From assembly GCA_046756445.1 (NCBI GenBank), contig JBHHWI010000025.1, positions 1 to 28,995 on the forward strand: a DNA stretch of 28,995 nucleotides, in the 5' to 3' direction. A program made the translations under genes and the position numbers. Each line of letters starts with the position of its first letter. Position 1 is the stretch's first letter. Shown piece after piece: positions 1 through 6,882 of the stretch. The DNA is from JACZWL01 sp046756445. GTDB taxonomy: Bacteria > Pseudomonadota > Gammaproteobacteria > Steroidobacterales > Woeseiaceae. Under the pieces are notes generated by a model. That model worked only from the letters and a program-made list of their open reading frames with translations. It searched no databases and was not told where the DNA came from.

Positions 1-705
1 GTAGATGTCTATCGCGGCAGTCAGCTGTCGGCACAGGATGTCATCGATTTCGGATGTGATCATGCGGTAATTGCGACGGGCGCGCAGTGGACCCGTGAGA
101 TTCTAAGCGCAGACGGGTATCCGATCAGTGGATTCAAAGGTGATGCAGTCTTTACACCGGACCAGATTCTTGCCGGTGCGGATCCCGAGGGTCCGATCAT
201 CATTTATGACTTCGACCACTATTACATGGGCAGCTGCTTGGCGGAACTCCTGCGGCAGCGGGGCAGCGAGGTTACGATAGTGACGCCGGCGAACGCCGTT
301 TCCGCCTGGACATTCATGAGCAACGAATCGGCCGATATCCGCGTGCGGATGATCGAACTCGGTATCGGCACTGTGCTCGAGCACTACGTAACCGGATTCA
401 GCAACGGTTCGGTGAAATTGACGAGCATCTATCGTGATCAGGATGTCAGTTCGATCGACTGCGAATCGTTGCTCGTCGTCGGTGTAAGAACGGGTAACGA
501 CGCTCTTTTTCAGGAGCTGAATTCAGACCCCGATCAACTTACGAATGCCGGCATCAGCTCATTGCGAAGCATTGGTGACTGTCGAGCGCCCGGCGCTATT
601 GCGCACGCTGTGTACTCCGGACACGAGTGTGCTCGAAACATCGATGCGGGTGACTCCATTCGGCCCTTCGCATGGGAGAGACCGAGGCTCTTGTCCGAGG
701 CGTAA
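1..705 (+). CDS. Trimethylamine/dimethylamine dehydrogenase-like flavoprotein, C-terminal part (5' end outside window)
   Basis: The reading frame is open from the first base to a TAA at 703-705 and gives 234 residues. The visible part matches the C-terminal nucleotide-binding region of the 2,4-dienoyl-CoA reductase/trimethylamine dehydrogenase family. It has AVIATG early on, then IIIYDFDHYYMGSCLAELL followed by VTIVTP, which resembles the second dinucleotide-type fold of TMADH, and ends with the SIGDC-APGAIA-AVYSGH segment typical of that subfamily. Family members oxidatively demethylate tri- or dimethylamine or related amines, using FMN and an Fe-S cluster located in the N-terminal TIM barrel, which is missing here because of the window edge. 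It converges with the TRAP genes. The neighbouring DMGDH-like gene and methyltransferases fit a methylated-amine role, but the substrate cannot be read from this fragment; histamine or other amines are possible. Confidence 0.8.
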   Translation, partial: VDVYRGSQLSAQDVIDFGCDHAVIATGAQWTREILSADGYPISGFKGDAVFTPDQILAGADPEGPIIIYDFDHYYMGSCLAELLRQRGSEVTIVTPANAVSAWTFMSNESADIRVRMIELGIGTVLEHYVTGFSNGSVKLTSIYRDQDVSSIDCESLLVVGVRTGNDALFQELNSDPDQLTNAGISSLRSIGDCRAPGAIAHAVYSGHECARNIDAGDSIRPFAWERPRLLSEA

Positions 706-741
706 GCGAATAATGGGCCGGACCATGTCTCATGTAATGCT

Positions 742-2025
742 TCAGAGAAGCCCCAACAGGCGCGGGATCGTCAGTGACAGGTCCGGCCATAAGGCAGTCA
801 ACAGCATTACAGGCGTTGCGACAAACATCATGAGCCTTAGCGCCGGCCAAACGGTCTCGTGAACAGGCGCAGCACACACCCGACAAGACATAAAGAGGAT
901 TGGCGCTACGGGTGGGCTGTTGGCTCCGATCACGACAGACGTGGCCACAATGGCGGCGAAATGCACCGGTTGGACACCGTTTGCGACCATCAGCGGCAAG
1001 AACAGGGGTGCCACTACAACGGTCACTGAAATGTCGTCCATCAGAGCCCCAGCCACGATGAGCACTGAGATCACCAACAAGAGCGCAATGAGCGGCGAAT
1101 CCGCGATCGTCTGAACGGTAACGGTCAGCTCCTGGGGAATTCCTTCCGACGACAATATCCTGGATATCATCAGCGAAAACAGTAGGATCAGAATTATCGA
1201 ACCCGTCGTTTCAACGGAACCCACAATACTCTTGCGTAGAGAGACAATCGTAAATTCCCGGTAGATGAGGCCGCCGATGATCATGGCTGCAACGACGGCA
1301 ACGCCGGCCGCCTCCGTCGGCGTGAATATGCCACCGTAGATGCCGCCAAGAATGATCACCGGTATACTCAGCGCGGGAACAGCGCCGAAAAAAACTCTCG
1401 AGAAAGGCTTGTCGTTAACGCTGGCTGCGGCCTTTTCATCAAAGGACCGCCCAACGAGAAACCGGTTGTAGAGGATCAGACCGACGATCAGCAGCAATGC
1501 GGGTCCGATGGTCGCCGCGAAACAAGCTGCAACCGATTGCCGCGTTACCACAGCAAACAGGATCATTGTGATTGACGGAGGAATAAGAATTCCCAGCAGC
1601 GAGGATATTCCCAGCAACCCCGCAATATGTCCCCGTGGGTATCCGCGGGTGGCCAGGGGATTCGCCATGATCGCGCCTATCGATGCGACTGCGGCCGTCG
1701 CGGTCCCGGATATTGCGCCAAAGATGCTCGAGGCGAGGACCATCGTAGAGCCCATGCCGCCCCGCCCGGTTGCAAGCCGCGCAACGAACTCGATTATGCG
1801 ATTGGCGAGACCGCCTGTCTGCATCAGATGCCCGGTCAGAATAAACAGCGGAAGCGCAACGAGGACGACCGAGTTCATAGACCGAAAACCCTGCAACATC
1901 AATGTGTTGAGGTTCACGTCATACAGAAACGTCAGATAGGCGAGAACTCCCGCAAACGACCAGGCGATAGGGACGCCAAGCCCCATCAAGAGTGCTAGCA
2001 GGAGCACCGCGATCAGGCCACTCAC
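742..2025 (-). CDS. dctM: TRAP transporter large permease (DctM family)
   Basis: This 427-residue, very hydrophobic protein has the length and segment pattern of DctM, the 12-helix membrane subunit of tripartite ATP-independent periplasmic transporters. It starts MSGLIAVLLLALLMGLGVP and carries the conserved stretches TGGLANRIIEF, GRGGMG and GAISGTATAAVASIGAIM near residues 65-115. The start codon is GTG and overlaps the stop of the small permease gene in a GTGA junction at 2022-2025, so translation is probably coupled. It is the last gene of the DctP-DctQ-DctM cluster. The substrate is set by the binding protein and is unknown; TRAP systems usually carry organic acids, ectoine-type or sulfonated solutes driven by sodium. 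Confidence 0.95.
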   Translation of the reverse strand: MSGLIAVLLLALLMGLGVPIAWSFAGVLAYLTFLYDVNLNTLMLQGFRSMNSVVLVALPLFILTGHLMQTGGLANRIIEFVARLATGRGGMGSTMVLASSIFGAISGTATAAVASIGAIMANPLATRGYPRGHIAGLLGISSLLGILIPPSITMILFAVVTRQSVAACFAATIGPALLLIVGLILYNRFLVGRSFDEKAAASVNDKPFSRVFFGAVPALSIPVIILGGIYGGIFTPTEAAGVAVVAAMIIGGLIYREFTIVSLRKSIVGSVETTGSIILILLFSLMISRILSSEGIPQELTVTVQTIADSPLIALLLVISVLIVAGALMDDISVTVVVAPLFLPLMVANGVQPVHFAAIVATSVVIGANSPPVAPILFMSCRVCAAPVHETVWPALRLMMFVATPVMLLTALWPDLSLTIPRLLGLL

Positions 2026-2516
2026 ACTCGCCCTCTAATTTTCGCTATCGCCTGAACGAGATCTCGCAGCGCGAAGAGTGCACAGCCGACCGCGCAGAAA
2101 AGAATGGAAGCCTGGGACAACCACAGCGGAAGACCCAGAGCCGGCGTAGTCTGCGGCCGCTGAATTCCCCAGGACAACATCCAGAAAGCCCAGGCCACGA
2201 AGAACAGTGTTGCGGTCAGCGTAATTGCTGCAACGATGGTGTTGTGCCATTCGTCGGCACCGCCTCCTGCAATCCGTTGAGCCAGCCAATTGACCGTGAC
2301 CTGGGTTCTTCGCTGCGCGGCAATCAGGGCGCCAACCATGTATAGCTGAAGCGTGAACAAAAGAATCAACTCGTGCAGACCGACGATTGACAGCCCGAGC
2401 AGATAGCGTGCGATGACAAGAAACACCATCAGGCCCACGACCATCATCGACGCGATGATCGCGATCGCGCCGAGGGCCACTTCAATTTTGTTTTCGATCG
2501 ATTTAATTACGCTCAC
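2022..2516 (-). CDS. dctQ: TRAP transporter small permease (DctQ family)
   Basis: The protein is about 164 residues with four hydrophobic helices, including segments beginning VALGAIAIIASMMVV and LHELILLFTLQLYMVGALIA and the later AAITLTATLFFVAWAF, matching the four-helix DctQ subunit. The open frame extends upstream to 2867, but that part lies inside the binding-protein gene and is not DctQ-like. I place the start at the GTG at 2514-2516, which overlaps the TGA of dctP in a GTGA junction. The 3' end overlaps dctM in another GTGA junction. Both overlaps indicate one polycistronic unit with coupled translation. DctQ pairs with DctM in the inner membrane. Confidence 0.9.
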   Translation of the reverse strand: MSVIKSIENKIEVALGAIAIIASMMVVGLMVFLVIARYLLGLSIVGLHELILLFTLQLYMVGALIAAQRRTQVTVNWLAQRIAGGGADEWHNTIVAAITLTATLFFVAWAFWMLSWGIQRPQTTPALGLPLWLSQASILFCAVGCALFALRDLVQAIAKIRGRV

Positions 2517-3544
2517 TCGCGCGTGTTGGCGCGAATGGTACTCATTGTCGTCTTGCCAATACGTTCTTCCATCATCGGCCAGACTTTCTCGCGCACGACT
2601 TCGGACAGTGCCGCAATCTCTTCGTCGGAAAGCTCGACGTATGTTATGCCTGCCGCTTTGGCTTTGGCGACATATTCCAGATCGAGGGCATGGGCATTCG
2701 CGAAACCCTCTTCCATCACGACGAATGCAGCATCCTGCACGACCTTCTGGTGCTCCGGCGAGAGTGACTCCCATGCCTCCCGGTTGATCGACAGAATACC
2801 GGTATTGAATTGTTGTCTCGTGTGGGTATAGAAGTCGATGACGTCGCGAAAGAACTCGTAGTCCCAATAGATCACGTTAGCGGCCTCACCATCGACAACA
2901 CCCATCTGAATCGCAGGATACACTTCGCCCCACTCGATGGTTGCCGTTTGATAACCCATCGCCTGTACAGTTTCGGGAAAAGGGAAAATCGGAGCAGCCC
3001 TGAGCGTCATTTTCAGTTCCGATGCTGCATCGACGCTGGTAGCGTACTTTCCCTTCGTCGCAACACCATTGAAACCCTCTGGCCATGCGCCGAAGAGCTT
3101 TAGCCCGAGGTCAGCGTAGATTGCAGTCAGCATTTCGTGAATCCAGCCGCCAGGATGATAAGCCTCGAGCGCGTCGTCCCAGCTCGTAAACATGTAGGGC
3201 GTGTAGATCACGGCGATCTGCGGGTCATACGAGGTCATGGGCCAGTTGAGCGTGAGATTGATGTCGTTTGCGATATAAAGGTCAAAAACCGCCTGCTGCC
3301 CACCCAATTCGTTTTGATAAAAGACCTTGACGTCGAGTTCGCCGTTGGTGCCGGTTTCTATCAACTCGGCCCAGCGGAGCAGTGCGTTCCCCGCGGGCGA
3401 TCCCTTGGCGCCGGAGTCGGTCGCCATCTTGAGTACTTTGGTATCACTCGACGTTGACGAACTCCCTGGACCACAACCAGCCACAGTCGCAATAGCGAGG
3501 CTAGACGCTGCGACAACAGAAACTGTTCGTGAAGTTATGGGCAT
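2513..3544 (-). CDS. dctP: TRAP transporter substrate-binding lipoprotein (DctP family)
   Basis: This 343-residue protein begins with a short positive region, a hydrophobic stretch and a VAGC lipobox with the acylated cysteine at residue 24, so it is probably a membrane-anchored lipoprotein rather than a free periplasmic protein. The mature part has DctP-family hallmarks: an N-terminal VLKMATDSG strand, GELDVKVFYQNELGGQQAVFD, a central LKMTLRAAPI segment whose Arg is at the usual carboxylate-binding position, and YPAIQMGVVDGEAAN. It captures substrate in the periplasm and delivers it to DctQM. It is the first of three overlapping genes and follows the SMP-30-like gene by 18 bp, so the whole set may be one operon. 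The ligand is not readable from sequence. Confidence 0.93.
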   Translation of the reverse strand: MPITSRTVSVVAASSLAIATVAGCGPGSSSTSSDTKVLKMATDSGAKGSPAGNALLRWAELIETGTNGELDVKVFYQNELGGQQAVFDLYIANDINLTLNWPMTSYDPQIAVIYTPYMFTSWDDALEAYHPGGWIHEMLTAIYADLGLKLFGAWPEGFNGVATKGKYATSVDAASELKMTLRAAPIFPFPETVQAMGYQTATIEWGEVYPAIQMGVVDGEAANVIYWDYEFFRDVIDFYTHTRQQFNTGILSINREAWESLSPEHQKVVQDAAFVVMEEGFANAHALDLEYVAKAKAAGITYVELSDEEIAALSEVVREKVWPMMEERIGKTTMSTIRANTRE

Positions 3545-3562
3545 GACTCGATTACTTGGTCG

Positions 3563-4486
3563 TCAGTTCAGGTCTATCTTCCAGATACTCCCGTAATACG
3601 GCGCACTTGTGACGTCTTCCACCGCCGTCACGTACATCGAGTGGCCGTCGGGTGACAATGCCAGGTTTGTCACGGCGATCCCGGGGATCTCGAAACTCTG
3701 AAGGAATTTTCCTTCGAAAGATATCTTCACCACATGGCCGCCCATGTAGTGCGCGACGAAGATATTGCCGTCGGCATCCACTTTCATTCCGTCAGGGCCC
3801 AGCCATATCGAAGGCTGGGCAGGCCCGGGCATGAGATCGGTCATGCGGACGAAAACTTTCCTGTTTGATAGCGATCCGTCATCGACAATGTCAAAGCTCA
3901 ATATTCGGTTGGCATTGTGCTCAGCAACAAGCAGGGTATCGCCATCATTGATTACGGCGATTCCGTTGCCGAAGTGCAGGTCATCCGCGACCTCGATAAA
4001 CCCGGCAGCAGCGGGGCCTCGAAAATACACACCTCCGACGATCTGTTTCGCTTCGGCGACAAACGGTCCGGATGTCGTGATGTACGCTCCTCCTTCATCG
4101 GTAAAGACGATATCGTTAGGATGGTTGAAAGGCTCTCCATTTACGTCGGCATCAATCCTTTCCACGACCTTACCGTCAAGGTCGAGATAAAGAATTTCGT
4201 TCGACTCATAACAAATAAGCACTAATTGCTGCTTCGGACTGAGAGCCAATCCGTTATGACCACAGCCTTCCTGCTCATGCAGCACTGTCCTGGTTTCACC
4301 ATCGAGACGCATAAGTCGATTTGACGCGTACTCGACCCAGTGAAGTCGGCCATTCACGAATAACGGGCCTTCGGGAAAGGGCAATTTGTCAACAACAGTT
4401 GCGGCCTCGCCAGCGGCTACACCTTCTGTCGCTGTCGCGAGCACGAAAGCGGCCAACCAGCGCATTTTCTTGTCAAATTTCATCAC
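3563..4486 (-). CDS. SMP-30/gluconolactonase-family protein, probably exported
   Basis: This 307-residue protein has an N-terminal signal-like stretch (KKMRW then LAAFVLATATEGVAAG) and a six-bladed beta-propeller pattern of the SMP-30/gluconolactonase/LRE family. Metal-ligand positions known for the family are visible: Glu39 in LPFPEGP, Asn174 in HFGNG and Asp232 in GPDGMKVDADGN. Members hydrolyse lactones or related esters with a divalent metal. The frame opens with GTG at 4486 followed directly by ATG at 4483-4481, either of which could start translation; no strong ribosome-binding site is visible. It sits just upstream of the TRAP genes, so it may act on the transported substrate in the periplasm, but that is inference. 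Family membership is firm and substrate unknown. Confidence 0.85.
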   Translation of the reverse strand: MMKFDKKMRWLAAFVLATATEGVAAGEAATVVDKLPFPEGPLFVNGRLHWVEYASNRLMRLDGETRTVLHEQEGCGHNGLALSPKQQLVLICYESNEILYLDLDGKVVERIDADVNGEPFNHPNDIVFTDEGGAYITTSGPFVAEAKQIVGGVYFRGPAAAGFIEVADDLHFGNGIAVINDGDTLLVAEHNANRILSFDIVDDGSLSNRKVFVRMTDLMPGPAQPSIWLGPDGMKVDADGNIFVAHYMGGHVVKISFEGKFLQSFEIPGIAVTNLALSPDGHSMYVTAVEDVTSAPYYGSIWKIDLN

Positions 4487-4546
4487 ATGTTCTCACCCAC
4501 ACTTGCCGTAATTATCGATGTTGTGTACAGCCTCGATCATGGAGGC

Positions 4547-4735
4547 TTACCAGCCGTATGGGATTCGCACAAAGTCAATAACCGACTGTCGTAAGTATTT
4601 CCTTGGCAGGTCTCCCAAATGACCGTGATGCTGAATCATTCGAGCGCCCGGGGTGTAAACAAGGATCGGCTTGTTCAGGACAGTACCATCTGTACACGAA
4701 ACAGGGATGTGGACGAAATGCTTCGTGACTATCAT
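4547..4735 (-). CDS. Small hypothetical ORF coupled to the decarboxylase gene
   Basis: A 62-codon ORF starts with an ATG that overlaps the TGA of the decarboxylase gene (ATGA at 4732-4735), the geometry of translational coupling. The product begins MIVTKHFVHIPVSCTDGTVL and ends PYGW. The early part (VHIPV, DGT, NKPILVYTP) reminds me of the extreme N-terminus of some tyrosine-recombinase-like integrases, which would make it a fragment, but I cannot confirm this. It has no signal peptide or membrane segment. It fills the gap between the decarboxylase and SMP-30 genes. It may be a real small protein, a recombinase stub or chance. Confidence 0.35.
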   Translation of the reverse strand: MIVTKHFVHIPVSCTDGTVLNKPILVYTPGARMIQHHGHLGDLPRKYLRQSVIDFVRIPYGW

Positions 4736-5925
4736 TGTCGATTTGCTTTGCTGAGTGGCCTGTCGTCCACTAAAGGAGGCGACTCATCCGGCGACGTGAT
4801 CGTTACTATTCGATCACTATAAAAACCATTGTAGTCGGTTCGCCCGCTTATGCTATAGGCGCCGATGTTGCCGAATTCCAGATGGTCGCCGGCACGAATG
4901 TCAACCGGTAATGGGACAAGCCCGGGCAACGTATCGGTTGAGTCACAGGTTGGCCCATTGAGCTGAAACTCTATCGTCGCACCTTCGAGAGGCCTGGCGT
5001 TTCGGTATGCCCGAACGGGATATCTGTCGTGCCCATCGATGCGAAGCACCCAGAATACCCCGTACATACCGTCGTTGAGATACAAACGATTGTCTTTGCG
5101 CAGCAGGACTTCAACAACTGCTGACATTCCGGGCGCTGCAAGCGCTCGCCCCGGTTCGCTTAGAACCTCCGCGTTGTCCGCCAGGGGCAGCGTCTGGAAA
5201 GACTCTGCAACTGCCTCAAAATACTCTTCGACTTCCGGCACGATAAAGCCGGGATAGGATTTCGGATAGCCGCCGCCCACGTCAATTAATCGCAGTCGAA
5301 ACCGCAGTTGTTCGAGTACGGATTTGGTGACAGAGATGGAATGCCTGTACGCGTCAGGGTGTGTGACGGAAGAGCCGACGTTGAACGCCAGCGCCGGCTC
5401 GGCACCACTGTCGCGAATCGCTTCCAACAGGGCCGGCATCTCTTCCGGTTGTGCGCCAAATCTCACGGATAGATCTTCCATCGCCGATTCGTGATGAACT
5501 GCCATACGAGCAAAGACAACGGATCGGGCCGTGTCGATCTCCTTCGCGAGCTGAGACATTCCGCTGAGGTCATCGACCACGAAATGACGTACACGGTGTT
5601 CTTCCTGTGCCGTTCCTGCCGCTCCCCGAATGCGGGCAGGATTCATGAAATACTTTTTCGCATTTGGCTCGATCGTGTCAATCAGTGCTATTTCCGGCAG
5701 CGACGCGCAGTCGAAATGACGAACTCTCGCCTCCGTCAGCAGTCGCAGCACAGACGGTTCGGAGTTTGCCTTGATCGCATATAGAACCCGGCCCGGAAAT
5801 CCCTTTAGAAAATCCTTCACGGTCGCGCGATATACATGTGGAAAAATACAGTAGACCGGTTCTTTCGGTCGCTTCGTCCGAATGAGCTCTCGCACATCAG
5901 AAAATTTTTCGGTTGCATTAGCCAT
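4732..5925 (-). CDS. PLP-dependent decarboxylase, ornithine/diaminopimelate/arginine decarboxylase (group IV) family
   Basis: This 397-residue protein has the alanine-racemase-fold decarboxylase signature set: the PLP Schiff-base lysine K52 in YAIKAN, the phosphate-binding glycine motif IDVGGGYP at about 214-221, SEPGRALAAPG at 256-266, the catalytic cysteine C327 in GPTCD, and the late GAYS motif near 355. These features place it with ornithine/lysine-type decarboxylases that make polyamines, or with carboxynorspermidine/diaminopimelate decarboxylases. One residue is odd: the usual HVGS motif, whose histidine stacks on the PLP ring, reads NVGS at 182-185. The gene overlaps a 62-codon ORF at its 3' end. 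Polyamine-type transport genes lie elsewhere in the window, which fits an amine-producing role, but the substrate is unknown. Confidence 0.85.
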   Translation of the reverse strand: MANATEKFSDVRELIRTKRPKEPVYCIFPHVYRATVKDFLKGFPGRVLYAIKANSEPSVLRLLTEARVRHFDCASLPEIALIDTIEPNAKKYFMNPARIRGAAGTAQEEHRVRHFVVDDLSGMSQLAKEIDTARSVVFARMAVHHESAMEDLSVRFGAQPEEMPALLEAIRDSGAEPALAFNVGSSVTHPDAYRHSISVTKSVLEQLRFRLRLIDVGGGYPKSYPGFIVPEVEEYFEAVAESFQTLPLADNAEVLSEPGRALAAPGMSAVVEVLLRKDNRLYLNDGMYGVFWVLRIDGHDRYPVRAYRNARPLEGATIEFQLNGPTCDSTDTLPGLVPLPVDIRAGDHLEFGNIGAYSISGRTDYNGFYSDRIVTITSPDESPPLVDDRPLSKANRQ

Positions 5926-5986
5926 GCATCTACTCAGCCACGTCGCTCCCCTGCCCTATCTCGTACGGCCGGCCCCGATTGACCCG

Positions 5987-6140
5987 TCAGACGGATCGCG
6001 TGATACCACCGTCAACTCGAATGTTTTGTCCTGTGATAGAGAATCGCGACGTGAAATCCGTCGGCGGATAGTCTTCGGGCCGCGCCCGCGCCCATACCAC
6101 TTCCGCCGGCCGTAACAATTGCCACTTTCCTTTTTGCCAT
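5987..6140 (-). pseudogene. Short-chain dehydrogenase/reductase remnant with large internal deletion
   Basis: Reading leftward from ATG at 6140, codons give MAKRKVAIVTAGGSGMGAGA and on to FHVAI, the Rossmann start of an SDR with its TAGGSGMG nucleotide-binding motif. About 33 codons in, at roughly 6041, the sequence switches reading frame and continues directly with SITGQNIRVDGGITRSV and a stop at 5989-5987, the classical extreme C-terminus of an SDR. A normal SDR has 225-250 residues, so roughly 175-200 codons, including the catalytic Ser-Tyr-Lys part, are gone and the two ends are out of frame. The unshifted frame stops at 6014-6012. Both ends are well preserved, suggesting a recent loss. 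It occupies most of the 283-bp gap between the decarboxylase and methyltransferase genes. Confidence 0.8.
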
Positions 6141-6208
6141 GATTTACCCAGACGTCCAAACGGTCCGCAACGTACTATGCCCGCCAGTCGATGCCTGCAA
6201 AGGCATCG

Positions 6209-6874
6209 TCACACAACCCGACACAAGACAATCAGATACTTGTCATCAGCATGTTCCCAGTCTCTTGTCGGTTCTGAGTAGACGTTTACTTCCACAAATT
6301 CCGGTTTTGTGATCGTACCGTTGGCGGCATCATTTGAGAGTTTTTCGCCGAAATCCGTTGATTCGAAGTGCGTTGACCTGACTCCGATTGCACAGCAGGC
6401 GCCGGAAGCTGCGACTCGCCACAACTCGTCCAGAGGATCCGGTCCAAGGTGTGCATGTGTGAACGTGCCTGCGCTGATCAAACCAGCATATTGGCTGTCG
6501 GGAATATCCAGCTTTTTCGTAAGATCTGCTTGAATTAATTGGCGATAAACTGACAGGCCGTCTTTTGTCTTCTTTTTGCATGCTTGGGCGAGCATTTCGG
6601 GCGAAATATCGATCCCATCAATGACTTCGATACCACGCTCTCTCAAGGCCTCGCCCACGATTCCAGTGCCACATCCTACATCCAGAACAGCACCATTGAT
6701 CAAAGACCGCTGGCGGATCCAAAGCTCCGCGACCCGCAGATGAACGACGTAGCCTGTGTCTTTGACAAGATCCTCGTCGTAATCCTCTGCCCATTCACCA
6801 TAGAGGCGAACGACGTCATCAATTGTTTTGACGGCATACGCGTCATCGACATTCAACATCCGCTTCTTGTTCAC
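6209..6874 (-). CDS. Class I SAM-dependent methyltransferase
   Basis: This 221-residue protein has the SAM-binding motif I VLDVGCGTG at residues 63-71, an acidic end to the next strand (IDGIDIS), and a motif around IQADLTKKLDIPDSQYAGLISAGTFTH, so it is a Rossmann-fold methyltransferase of the Methyltransf_11/25 type. The start drawn is GTG at 6874, 8 bp after the upstream flavoprotein stop; the ATG at 6859 is an alternative. Close spacing to the DMGDH-like gene suggests co-transcription, so it may transfer or handle methyl groups on the same substrate class. The acceptor cannot be told; distant similarity to Williams-Beuren-type or UbiE-like enzymes does not fix it. Confidence 0.8.
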   Translation of the reverse strand: MNKKRMLNVDDAYAVKTIDDVVRLYGEWAEDYDEDLVKDTGYVVHLRVAELWIRQRSLINGAVLDVGCGTGIVGEALRERGIEVIDGIDISPEMLAQACKKKTKDGLSVYRQLIQADLTKKLDIPDSQYAGLISAGTFTHAHLGPDPLDELWRVAASGACCAIGVRSTHFESTDFGEKLSNDAANGTITKPEFVEVNVYSEPTRDWEHADDKYLIVLCRVV

Positions 6875-6882
6875 TTGAGCTG

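Noticed and set aside
2517..2867. N-terminal extension of the DctQ frame (117 codons)
   Set aside because: It lies within dctP in another frame, has no DctQ-like features, and a GTG start overlapping the dctP stop explains the gene fully.
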